Assembly: GCF_900116855.1 (NCBI RefSeq)
Contig: NZ_UETD01000007.1
Coordinates: 1-64,000, forward strand
Direction: 5' to 3'
Origin: Ruminococcus flavefaciens
Lineage (GTDB): Bacteria > Bacillota > Clostridia > Oscillospirales > Ruminococcaceae
DNA length: 64,000 bases
Below are positions 50,013 to 58,108 of the stretch, piece after piece. Each line of letters opens with the position of its first letter. The first letter of the stretch is position 1. Under the pieces are notes generated by a model. It saw only the letters and a program-made list of their open reading frames with translations. It did not search any database and was not told the DNA's origin. Made by a program: the position numbers and the translations under genes.

Positions 50013-51614
50013 CTGAAAAAGCAGAACTTCATCAAAGGGTCCATAATACTTATGGTATCGGCAGCTGCGGCAAAGGTGCTGGGGGCGGTATTCAAGATAC
50101 CGCTGACAAATATGCTTGGCGGTGTGGGCATGAGCTATTTCAGCTGTGCATACAGCATATTCATGCCTGTCTACTCGCTGACGGTGACGGGACTGAGTGC
50201 AGCGGTGGCGAGGATGACGGCTCAGAGCGCTGCACTGGGGATGTATGAGAATGTCCGCAGGATAAGACGGACCGCTATGCTTTTGTTTTCGGCGGCAGGA
50301 CTGGTGGGGAGCCTGCTGATACTGCTGATGGCGGTGCCTTTCAGTGTATACACCGTGGGAAACACCGACGGAGCGGCAGCGGTAGCGATGATAGCGCCTG
50401 CGGTGCTGTTCGGCTGCATTACCGCTGTGGAGCGCGGTCACTATGAGGGCATGAGCAATATGTATCCCACGGCGCTGTCCCAGCTTGCGGAGGGAGCCGT
50501 AAAGGCAGGGGCAGGACTTATGCTGTGCAGCTATGTGACAAGCCATCCGCGAACAGTGATGGGACTTTTCCCCTTTATTACCGATATCCGCGGAGCCGCT
50601 GCCGCCGCAGGCATTACGGGAGTTACCCTGTCCACGCTGGGGGCGGCGGTATTTTTTGCATTCCTGCGGCTTTTTGACAGGGCTCCCAAGGGCGGCGAGC
50701 GCTGTGTTCAGAGCCGCCGCGAGATAGCGAAACGGCTCTTATCTACGGCACTTCCTGTGGGAGCAGGAGCCGTTGTGACGAACCTTACTGCCCTCATCGA
50801 TATGTGGACGGTCATTGGCTGCATAGCTGTTTTCGGCTATGTGGGCAAAGCCCCCGCAGGAGTATCCGCGTCGGAGCTTCCGGGCTTCATTTACGGATCA
50901 TTTGCAGGCATAGCTCTTACGGTGTTCAATCTTGTGCCATCGGTGACGAATATGCTTGGCAAGGGTGCCCTGACCTGCATCACCTCCGCCTGCGAGAGCG
51001 GAGACCGTGCTGCCATGGAGCGCGGCACTATGCAGGCTCTGCTGACCTCGGCGGCGATATCGGTTCCCTCAGCCGTAGGGCTTGGGGTAATGGCGCCCGA
51101 GGTGCTCGGGGTGCTGTATCCTGCCCAGTCCGACGAGGTGACGGTCTGCATTGCGCCTCTGCGGTGGCTCATGGCAGGAATGGTGTGCCTTTGCGTATCC
51201 TATCCGCTTTTCAGTATGCTTCAGGCAGTGGGGAAGCCCTCTGCGCCGCTGAAGATAATGCTTCTCGGCACAGCGGTAAAGCTTCTTGGCAATCTTCTGC
51301 TGATCCCCTTTATGGGAGTCTCGGGTGCAGCGGTGTCTACCTCGCTCTGCTATGCATTGATACTTCTTTTTGCAGTCCGCACCTATCTGAAAGTTACGGG
51401 ACTTCGTCTGCAACTTGCGCCTTTTTGCAAGATACTCTACTCGGGAGCCATGTGCGGCGGGGCCGCATACCTTGTCGGGGCTGCCGCAGACCGCGGCGGA
51501 GCTTCGCCCGCCGCGGCCCTCTCCGCCTCAGTGATAAGCGGAGGGGCAGTATATGTGTTTTTTATACGCGGACTTTTGCTGCGTCTGAGGCGGAGATACA
51601 CCGTCTCTGCATAG
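50013..51614 (+). CDS. SpoVB/MurJ-type polysaccharide flippase (MOP superfamily)
   Basis: 533 residues with about 13-14 hydrophobic segments. NFIKGSIILMVSAAAAKVLGAVFKIPLTNMLG is the typical N-terminus of stage V sporulation protein B and related lipid II flippases. GGAGG at 50000-50004 lies 8 nt before CTG at 50013, and no ATG, GTG or TTG is in a suitable place. The next ATG (50052) would cut the first membrane span. A CTG start is therefore proposed. Confidence 0.82.
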   Translation: MKKQNFIKGSIILMVSAAAAKVLGAVFKIPLTNMLGGVGMSYFSCAYSIFMPVYSLTVTGLSAAVARMTAQSAALGMYENVRRIRRTAMLLFSAAGLVGSLLILLMAVPFSVYTVGNTDGAAAVAMIAPAVLFGCITAVERGHYEGMSNMYPTALSQLAEGAVKAGAGLMLCSYVTSHPRTVMGLFPFITDIRGAAAAAGITGVTLSTLGAAVFFAFLRLFDRAPKGGERCVQSRREIAKRLLSTALPVGAGAVVTNLTALIDMWTVIGCIAVFGYVGKAPAGVSASELPGFIYGSFAGIALTVFNLVPSVTNMLGKGALTCITSACESGDRAAMERGTMQALLTSAAISVPSAVGLGVMAPEVLGVLYPAQSDEVTVCIAPLRWLMAGMVCLCVSYPLFSMLQAVGKPSAPLKIMLLGTAVKLLGNLLLIPFMGVSGAAVSTSLCYALILLFAVRTYLKVTGLRLQLAPFCKILYSGAMCGGAAYLVGAAADRGGASPAAALSASVISGGAVYVFFIRGLLLRLRRRYTVSA

Positions 51615-51674
51615 CAGGGACGGTGCTGCGGCAGCCCACCGGCAAGGAGCTTCGGAAGGAAAAGGGACAAAAAA

Positions 51675-51708
51675 GCCCGAAAGCAGCTTTCAGCGCCTGC
51701 TTTCGGGC
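51675..51708. terminator. Bidirectional terminator
   Basis: GCCCGAAAGCAG and CTGCTTTCGGGC with T-rich (plus) and A-rich flanks, between two converging genes. Confidence 0.85.
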
Positions 51709-51734
51709 ATTTATCTTCATATTCGTGACATCTC

Positions 51735-52379
51735 TCACTTCATGAGCGAGCTGTCAGCCTCCTTGATATCGTCGGCAGTTATCTTGTAGTTGAACACAGT
51801 CTCCTTTGCAAGCGGGTCGCTGCCTGTGGGGAAGAAGCAGAGCGTGAAGTCGTTGAGGTCTTCGTCAACGGTATAGCCGCCGATAATGCCGCTGAACTGT
51901 CCGTTTGAGGGGATATCAAAGGGGTCTGCGTAGTATTTCTCGGTGTTGAAATACTTGTTTGCGTAGAGCTGGGAACGAACATCGGAGTATATCTCCTCGC
52001 CGTCGTTTGTGAGGATATAGAAGTTGTTGAGAGTGCTGAGGGTATAAGCGTCAGCAGTAGCGTTCTTCAGTGTGATATCGAAGAAAAGGAACTTCTGACC
52101 GTCATCGCTGTGACCGCCGTCGATAACAGCATTGAGAGTGAAGCCCGTATCGTTTGCGGTCTCCTCCTTGCCGATCTCGGCTTCCACCTTGTTCTCACCG
52201 ACAGGACCGTGTTTCACGTTTTCCTGAGGCTGGAGAGCAGGACCGTTATCGGGTTCGGTAGCGTCCACGCTGATATTAACGTCTTTGGAGCTGCTTGATT
52301 TTTTATCGAGACATCCTGCTGCGGCAGAAGCAGTGAGGACTGCCGCAAGAGTGAATGCAAAAAGCTTAGAAGTTTTCAT
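51735..52379 (-). CDS. DUF4352-like lipoprotein
   Basis: 214 residues with a signal ending in SAAAGC (lipid-modified Cys about 22), a polar linker (about 25-70) and a C-terminal immunoglobulin-like domain: FTLNAVIDGG, FLFFDITLKNATADAYTLSTLNNFYI and GGYTVDEDLNDFTLCFF. This resembles telokin-like/DUF4352 surface domains of unknown function. No operon partner. Confidence 0.78.
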   Translation of the reverse strand: MKTSKLFAFTLAAVLTASAAAGCLDKKSSSSKDVNISVDATEPDNGPALQPQENVKHGPVGENKVEAEIGKEETANDTGFTLNAVIDGGHSDDGQKFLFFDITLKNATADAYTLSTLNNFYILTNDGEEIYSDVRSQLYANKYFNTEKYYADPFDIPSNGQFSGIIGGYTVDEDLNDFTLCFFPTGSDPLAKETVFNYKITADDIKEADSSLMK

Positions 52380-52492
52380 TTTTCTATCCTCCGGATAATT
52401 TCAAGCCGATATACGGCGTTTTTATATAAGCAAATATAGTATAGCACAGATGGGGGCTAAATGTCAAGATGCAATAAAAAAACAGAAAAGAC

Positions 52493-52522
52493 TTGCAAAA
52501 CATACTAAACCTATGGTATAAT
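52493..52522 (+). promoter_or_regulatory. Promoter and putative operator of the rrf2 gene
   Basis: TTGCAA, 18 nt, TATAAT. The motif ATACTAAACCTATGGTAT (52502-52519) covers the spacer and start of the -10 box, and a similar motif lies at the cysK promoter. Confidence 0.7.
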
Positions 52523-52566
52523 TATATTCAATGTCAGTACCTATCACCTGCTTGAAAGGACGTGAA

Positions 52567-53004
52567 ATGATGAAGATATCAACAAAGGGCAGGTATGCGC
52601 TCAGAATGTTATATGATCTTGCTATACATCAGGAGGAGGGGTATATTTCCCTGAAGGACGTTGCGGAGAGGCAGAACATATCCAAGAAGTATCTTGAGCA
52701 GATAGTGCCGCTTCTTAACAAGACGGGGCTTCTGAGGACCAACCGCGGCAACAAGGGCGGATATATGCTTGCTGGAAAGGCATCGGAGATATCGGTGGGA
52801 GACATACTCAGAGCCACCGAGGGCAGCCTTGCGCCCGTAGCCTGTCTGGAGTTCGAGCCCAACGAGTGCCCGAGGGCAGGTGACTGCTCCACACTTTTTG
52901 TGTGGGAGGGGCTTTACTCTGCCATTACCGATTATCTTGACGGTATATCCATTCAGGATATCATCGAAAGAAACTCGTCAATGGGCGGCGATTACTGCAT
53001 ATAA
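52567..53004 (+). CDS. Rrf2-family transcription regulator (IscR/CymR-like)
   Basis: 145 residues. The winged helix begins KISTKGRYALRMLYDLAI, with SLKDVAERQNISKKYLEQIVPLLNKTGLL and RGNKGGYML. Three cysteines (ACLEFEPNECPRAGDC) resemble the Fe-S ligands of IscR. The neighbour cysK suggests control of cysteine metabolism, as CymR does in Bacillus. Two adjacent ATGs (52567 and 52570) are possible. Confidence 0.88.
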   Translation: MMKISTKGRYALRMLYDLAIHQEEGYISLKDVAERQNISKKYLEQIVPLLNKTGLLRTNRGNKGGYMLAGKASEISVGDILRATEGSLAPVACLEFEPNECPRAGDCSTLFVWEGLYSAITDYLDGISIQDIIERNSSMGGDYCI

Positions 53005-53027
53005 TTGCAGCACATCATTACAGAAAC

Positions 53028-53049
53028 GGCGGCGTCAGCCGCCTTTTTT
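53028..53049 (+). terminator. Terminator of the rrf2 gene
   Basis: GGCGGC and GCCGCC around GTCA, followed by six T. A second 10-bp hairpin, CAGCCGCTGC/GCAGCGGCTG (53067-53090), lies before the cysK stop. Confidence 0.88.
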
Positions 53050-53120
53050 CATGTCCTTACGCAAATCAGCCGCTGCAAGTGCAGCGGCTGACCGTTGTTG
53101 TATATGGCATAATTGAGGTA

Positions 53121-54047
53121 TTATTCAAACATAGGAGTTGACAGATAGCGCTCGCCTGTGTCGGGGAGGAGAGCAACGATGGTCTTGCCCTTGTTCTCGG
53201 GACGCTTAGCAAGCTGGATAGCAGCCCATACAGCTGCGCCGGATGAGATACCTACCAGAACGCCCTCGTTTCTCACGATGGCTCTGCCTGTCTCGAAAGC
53301 GTCCTCGTTGGTAACGGGGATGATCTCGTCATAGATATCTGTATTGAGAGTATCGGGAACGAAGCCTGCACCGATACCCTGTATCTTGTGAGGACCTGCT
53401 GTTCCTTCTGAGAGAACGGGAGAGCTCTTGGGCTCAACAGCAACGATCTTAACATCGGGGTTCTGAGACTTGAGGTAAGCTCCGACACCGCTGAGAGTAC
53501 CGCCCGTGCCTACGCCTGCAACGAAGATATCCACCTTGCCGTCGGTATCGTTCCAGATCTCGACGCCTGTGGTCTTCTCGTGAACAGCAGGGTTAGCAGG
53601 GTTTGTGAACTGAGAGGGGATAAAGCTTCCCTTGATCTCCTGAGCCAGCTCCTCAGCCTTGGCGATAGCGCCCTTCATGCCCTTTGAGCCCTCGGTGAGT
53701 ACCAGCTCTGCACCGTAAGCCTTCATAAGGTTGCGGCGCTCGATGCTCATGGTCTCGGGCATGGTGATGATAAGTCTGTATCCTCTTGCAGCAGCAACGG
53801 AAGCCAGACCGATACCGGTATTTCCGCTGGTGGGCTCGATAATAACGCTGCCTTCCTTGAGGAGGCCCTTAGCCTCGGCGTCGTCGATCATAGCCTTGGC
53901 GATCCTGTCCTTTACGCTTCCTGCGGGGTTGAAGTATTCAAGTTTAGCGAGCACCTTTGCGCCCAGTTCGTTCTTCTCCTCAAGGCTTGTGAGTTCGAGG
54001 AGGGGAGTGCCTCCGATGAGGTCTGTGATCTTCTTAAAAACTTTCAT
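53121..54047 (-). CDS. cysK: Cysteine synthase A
   Basis: 308 residues. This PLP enzyme makes cysteine from O-acetylserine and sulfide. [16 protein letters not shown] carries the PLP lysine; [38 protein letters not shown] and [11 protein letters not shown] are the standard blocks. The AAAGGAGA site precedes the start. It is convergent with the Rrf2 regulator and has its own promoter with a similar motif. Confidence 0.97.
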   Translation of the reverse strand: MKVFKKITDLIGGTPLLELTSLEEKNELGAKVLAKLEYFNPAGSVKDRIAKAMIDDAEAKGLLKEGSVIIEPTSGNTGIGLASVAAARGYRLIITMPETMSIERRNLMKAYGAELVLTEGSKGMKGAIAKAEELAQEIKGSFIPSQFTNPANPAVHEKTTGVEIWNDTDGKVDIFVAGVGTGGTLSGVGAYLKSQNPDVKIVAVEPKSSPVLSEGTAGPHKIQGIGAGFVPDTLNTDIYDEIIPVTNEDAFETGRAIVRNEGVLVGISSGAAVWAAIQLAKRPENKGKTIVALLPDTGERYLSTPMFE

Positions 54048-54166
54048 GATAATATCTCCTTTACTGAAAAAATAATATTCTTAAAAACTGAAAAATGATA
54101 CTGACCGCAGTCAACATCGTTTAGAGAAAAGATAGTCCATAATGACACCTCTCAAGTTTCTACTAT

Positions 54167-54221
54167 ATTTCCTATATGTTTGGTATGATTATATTATATC
54201 AGCTATATTTACATTTGTCAA
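54167..54221 (-). promoter_or_regulatory. cysK promoter with putative Rrf2 operator
   Basis: On the minus strand: TTGACA (54221-54216), 17 nt, TATAAT (54198-54193). Then, at the transcription start, ATACCAAACATATAGGAAAT (54186-54167), which resembles the motif in the rrf2 promoter. Confidence 0.75.
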
Positions 54222-54284
54222 CCCCTTTTTGAAAAAAATCTCCGCAAAACGAAAAAGCTCCCGTAAGGGAGCTGCGTGCGGCAT

Positions 54285-54314
54285 AAAAAACCGAGCCCGT
54301 AAAAAGGGCTCGGT
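54285..54314 (-). terminator. Terminator of the cohesin-like lipoprotein gene
   Basis: On the minus strand ACCGAGCCC and GGGCTCGGT, followed by a T-run. A further AGCTCCC/GGGAGCT hairpin lies at about 54257-54272. Confidence 0.85.
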
Positions 54315-54345
54315 GGTGTTTCTGTTATGCAGGGCTGCTGCCGGC

Positions 54346-55269
54346 TTATTCGGGCTTGGAGCCTACCTTTGTCTTTGCGAAATTAGCGAACTCGCCTGCG
54401 GGTCTGATGGACTCTACCTCCATAGCGTTTGCATCGTAGTATACCCAGACGAGGATGCCAGCCAGACCGGGGTTGTTCTTGATATTCAGGTAGTAATCAA
54501 CGGTATCTCCTGCCTTTGCGGAAACATTGTCGCCGTATACAACGAAGCCTGACTCGGAGGAAACGTTCTGTGCGTCGATATCGCCGCCGACTCTGATAGT
54601 ACCCTGTACTACCTTATCGGGAGTTATGGTCTTTCCTGCAACGCTGGAGAGATCGGGATTGAATCTTACGGGGTAATCTCTGTTGGGGATATTGTCCTTG
54701 AGGTTGAATGTTACCTTGATGAACTGATCATTGAAGACATAGTCCGAATCCTTGGAAATATCGATCCAGAAGCAGTATTTGCTCTCGGTCTTGCTCTTGT
54801 AGTTTTCGGAAGAACTGTCAGCAGGCTTTGTAACGATCTGAGTAACGACATTGCCTGCGCTGTCGGTTGCTTTTTCACCGTTTGCCTCGGTCACCTCAAC
54901 TATCTCGGTAGCAGGCTCCTTGGCAACGGGGTCATCGGAATCAAGGTCAACTTCGGGAGCAGGTATACCGAAATCATCGGATGAACCTGACTGGAAGGGG
55001 GTAACAACTACCTGACCCTGATCGTTTACGATATTCTCAAAGTCGACATCGCCGCCGCTGCTGCCGTTTCCGCTGCTGCCGTTGCCGTTGTTGGCGTTGG
55101 CAACAGTATTTCCGTCAGCGTCGGTAGCATTCTCGCTGACATTTGAGTCAGCCTTTGAACCTGCATTGCTGCTGCTGCTTGACTTTGAATCCATACATGA
55201 TGCGAATGATGTAAGCGCTACACAGGCTACTGAAGCCAGCGCGATAGCTTTTTTTCTGAAATTGCTCAT
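54346..55269 (-). CDS. Lipoprotein with cohesin-like halves in swapped order
   Basis: 307 residues. The signal ends in LTSFASC (lipid-modified Cys about 24), and a Ser/Asn/Gly/Asp-rich linker (about 25-75) and acidic region follow. Residues about 165-232 (KYCFWIDISKDSD, VTFNLKDNIPNRDYPVRF, VVQGTIRVGG) resemble the second half of a cohesin. Residues about 245-300 (FVVYGDNVSAKAGDTVDYYL, NNPGLAGILVWVYYDANAME) resemble the first half. No other half is present, so the domain may be circularly permuted. Function is unknown, but it could tether dockerin proteins to the membrane. The start at 55269 has AAAGGA 9 nt upstream. Confidence 0.6.
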   Translation of the reverse strand: MSNFRKKAIALASVACVALTSFASCMDSKSSSSSNAGSKADSNVSENATDADGNTVANANNGNGSSGNGSSGGDVDFENIVNDQGQVVVTPFQSGSSDDFGIPAPEVDLDSDDPVAKEPATEIVEVTEANGEKATDSAGNVVTQIVTKPADSSSENYKSKTESKYCFWIDISKDSDYVFNDQFIKVTFNLKDNIPNRDYPVRFNPDLSSVAGKTITPDKVVQGTIRVGGDIDAQNVSSESGFVVYGDNVSAKAGDTVDYYLNIKNNPGLAGILVWVYYDANAMEVESIRPAGEFANFAKTKVGSKPE

Positions 55270-55287
55270 AGTTTTGCGTCCTTTCAT

Positions 55288-55526
55288 ATATAACCATTTT
55301 ATAAAAATGCGAAGCAGTGCTCTTCGCTCAGCTTATACTTATTATACACAAGCGGAAATGTTTTGTCAAGCAGAAGCGGGAAATGTAATCAATTCTTTTA
55401 CAAAACTACACATTTTCACCACCTAATTTCACTGTTCTGTCATTTTTACAGTGCGATAGGCTGTATTATCGGCATATTAATAAATATGATCGCAGGGACG
55501 GCACCTATATTGGTAAAAATCATGTA
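55288..55526. other. Non-coding region between divergent genes
   Basis: AT-rich, no gene or RNA recognised before the GH5 promoter. Confidence 0.5.
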
Positions 55527-55555
55527 TTGCAAATATTGCTCAGGCGTGGTATAAT
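55527..55555 (+). promoter_or_regulatory. Promoter of the GH5 cellulase gene
   Basis: TTGCAA, 17 nt, TATAAT. Confidence 0.78.
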
Positions 55556-55622
55556 TATAAATAGTGTTTTGAATTATGTTTTTCTGATCCTATGATCAGA
55601 CGATGAGGAAAGGACATAAAAA

Positions 55623-57683
55623 ATGAAGAAAAAAACAATAGCGCTTTTCACTGCGGCGGCAATGCTGCTGACTGCGGTGTCATGTGCGAAGAAGGGTGGT
55701 TCTTCGGCTGTGTCGGAAAAAGAAAAAGAAACGTCAGCCACGAGCATCACGACTGCAAAAACCGAGGAGGAAACTACAGAGATGGCGACCGAGCATATTA
55801 GCCCAGTTGAGACCGTTTCGGCGACTCTTGGCTCACAGCTGACTGCGGACAGGACTATCGGAAAAGCAGCGGGCAGTAATACGACAAAATTCCCGCTTGC
55901 CGACCTCATTGAGGAAGGCGATAAGATAAGATCATTCACCTTTACCATTTATTCCGATAACGGGGGGGATATCGGAGAATTCAAGGGCGGCTTCGGAATA
56001 TCCGTGGCGGACGAATGCCCTGCAAAGACAAACGATTACTGGTATCAGTCGCCGGATATGACCTTCCCGACACAGGGAAGCTACGGCGAGATAACATGGA
56101 ACGTCCCCGAGGAGCTCACCGACTATATCGGCGCCAACGGCGAGGTATTGTTCGGCTACTGGTGGGGAAATGCCGAAAAGATCAGGATAGAGAATGTGGT
56201 ATGCCGCTTTGACAGGACGAGGAACGTCCCCGTTGACGGCACCGCAGACGCCGATGTTGGCAAGAGCGTCAGCTATGCCGATGAGAACAATATCATCAGC
56301 GTGCCTCTTGACTTCATACCCGAGGGAACAGTCCCCGAGGTGGTAACGTTCAACATCAGCTCAGACGGCAGCTTCGGCAAGTACACGGGTGCCTTCGGTA
56401 TCAATTCATCGGCAGGCTCATATCAGTCCATAGATACAGCCGTATTCACCGACAGCTCCGAGCTGGAGCTCACATGGTTCGTGCCCAATGCCGCAAAGGC
56501 TTACATGGCACAGAACAATGAGCTTATACTCGGCTACTGGTGGAGCGAGCGCCCCACAGTCACCCTCAACAAGGTAAGCGTCAAGTACAGCCAGCAGCTT
56601 GGCTATGTGCCGCCTGTTACTACAACAGCCGCCGCAGCCGCTGCCGCAGAGACTACTACCACTGCAGCCGCAGCAAGTGCAGGTTTCCGCTCCGCACAGG
56701 AGATAGTCTCAGAGATAAAGGTGGGCTGGAATCTGGGCAACAGCCTTGACAGCTACAACACAGGCAGAGCAGGAACGGATACCGAGACAGGCTGGGGCAA
56801 TCCAAAGACCACAAAGGAAATAATACAGAACGTCAAGAAGGCAGGCTTCAATGCCGTAAGAATACCTGTAACGTGGGCAGAGCACATGGACAACACAACC
56901 ATACAGGCAGCATGGATGAACCGCGTGCAGGAGGTCGTTGACTATGCGTATAATGAGGGACTTTTCGTTATCCTCGATATGCACCATGACGACTATATCT
57001 GGTTCGACCCCAAGGACGCATCCTACGCTGATGACAGTGCCCGTCTCAAGAGCATATGGCAGCAGATAGCCGCACGCTTTGCTGACTACGGCGACAGGCT
57101 CATATTCGAGGGCATGAACGAGCCCAGAACAGTAGGTTCATCAATGGAGTGGATGGGCGGAACTGCCTCAGAGAGAGCTGTTATAAACCGCTATGCACAG
57201 GACTTTGTTTCCACAGTAAGAGAGAGCGGCGGCAAAAATGCGGCAAGAACGCTGATAGTGACCACCTATGCAGCCTCCGCAGATACCGTTGCACTTAACG
57301 ATATGGGAGTTCCCGCAGGCGGAAATATCATTCTTTCCGTTCACTACTATGCACCGTGGAAGTTCTCTGACGGCTCGGAAAAGACCTTTACCGACAGCGG
57401 AAAGAGCGAGATAGACGAGAAGTTCAAGGAGCTCAAGCGCAAGTTCATAGACAAGAGGATACCCGTTATCATCGACGAGTTCGGCTGTGTCAACTCAGCC
57501 GCAGAGTCAGAGCGCAGTGCTTATTATGAGTATTACATAAGCCATGCCAAGGAGCAGGGAATAAAGTGCTTCGTATGGGACAACGGCAAGATGAACGGCG
57601 ATTCCAGCTTCGGACTCTTTAACAGAAGCAAGCTCACATGGAACGACACACTCCTGAAGGCTATCATGGAGGGCGCAAAGTAA
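55623..57683 (+). CDS. Membrane-anchored GH5 endoglucanase with two N-terminal binding-like modules
   Basis: 686 residues. The signal ends in LLTAVSC (lipid-modified Cys 21), a Thr/Glu linker follows, then two related modules (about 66-198 and 205-330), each ending in GYWW-(G/S) plus a beta strand, and an Ala/Thr linker. The GH5 domain (about 358-686) has VGWNLGNSLDSY and FNAVRIPVTWAEH, the acid/base Glu500 in FEGMNEPR, and the nucleophile Glu619 in IIDEFGCVN. It hydrolyses beta-1,4-glucans at the cell membrane. No dockerin is present. The Trp-rich modules are probably carbohydrate-binding; the family is unknown to me. Confidence 0.92.
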   Translation: MKKKTIALFTAAAMLLTAVSCAKKGGSSAVSEKEKETSATSITTAKTEEETTEMATEHISPVETVSATLGSQLTADRTIGKAAGSNTTKFPLADLIEEGDKIRSFTFTIYSDNGGDIGEFKGGFGISVADECPAKTNDYWYQSPDMTFPTQGSYGEITWNVPEELTDYIGANGEVLFGYWWGNAEKIRIENVVCRFDRTRNVPVDGTADADVGKSVSYADENNIISVPLDFIPEGTVPEVVTFNISSDGSFGKYTGAFGINSSAGSYQSIDTAVFTDSSELELTWFVPNAAKAYMAQNNELILGYWWSERPTVTLNKVSVKYSQQLGYVPPVTTTAAAAAAAETTTTAAAASAGFRSAQEIVSEIKVGWNLGNSLDSYNTGRAGTDTETGWGNPKTTKEIIQNVKKAGFNAVRIPVTWAEHMDNTTIQAAWMNRVQEVVDYAYNEGLFVILDMHHDDYIWFDPKDASYADDSARLKSIWQQIAARFADYGDRLIFEGMNEPRTVGSSMEWMGGTASERAVINRYAQDFVSTVRESGGKNAARTLIVTTYAASADTVALNDMGVPAGGNIILSVHYYAPWKFSDGSEKTFTDSGKSEIDEKFKELKRKFIDKRIPVIIDEFGCVNSAAESERSAYYEYYISHAKEQGIKCFVWDNGKMNGDSSFGLFNRSKLTWNDTLLKAIMEGAK

Positions 57684-58030
57684 TGAAGCAGCGCTGTCCG
57701 TCCTGCGGAGCAAAAAATGACAGCGGCGAGGAAAAGTGCGTAAGGTGCGGATATGTGCTTTACGAGAGCAGCTTTGGTGATATCGCCGATGAGCTGGAAA
57801 AGGATATGGCAAATGTCAGCTTATCCGAGCTTGCTGCCGTAAGGCGCGAAGCAGGTCCGAGGGAAAAGCTCAGTCCCGAGGAGTTTGAAAAGGCATGGTG
57901 CGCCGCAAACAAGATAGTGCCTGTGCATTCGGCTTTTTCCTTCAGAGGTGCTCTTCGCGGAGCAGCCTACGAAAGAAAGCTGCGTCAGGCATATGAAGCG
58001 TATCTCCGCGACCTCGGATATGATATCTGA
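57683..58030 (+). CDS. Small zinc-ribbon protein
   Basis: 115 residues. The N-terminal zinc ribbon CPSCGAKNDSGEEKCVRCGYVL is followed by a helical C-terminus (LSPEEFEKAWCAANKIV, RKLRQAYEAYLRDLGYDI). Function unknown. The start overlaps the cellulase stop by 1 nt (TAATG), so it is translated in coupling with it. Confidence 0.75.
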   Translation: MKQRCPSCGAKNDSGEEKCVRCGYVLYESSFGDIADELEKDMANVSLSELAAVRREAGPREKLSPEEFEKAWCAANKIVPVHSAFSFRGALRGAAYERKLRQAYEAYLRDLGYDI

Positions 58031-58044
58031 ACATTATTTACCTG

Positions 58045-58073
58045 TTGACACAGAACACGAAACAGTATATATT
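58045..58073 (+). promoter_or_regulatory. Promoter of the SGNH esterase-dockerin gene
   Basis: TTGACA, 17 nt, TATATT. TTACCTGTTGACA (58038-58050) is identical to the cttA P1 sequence. GACTGC/GCAGTC (58080-58094) forms a hairpin immediately before the ribosome site. Confidence 0.75.
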
Positions 58074-58108
58074 ATGAATGACTGCAAAGCAGTCGGAGGA
58101 GGAATACA

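Noticed and set aside
50804..51745. 313-codon plus-strand frame overlapping the flippase gene in another frame
   Set aside because: Composition is Arg/Ser/His-rich without domains, while the flippase frame shows clear membrane segments.
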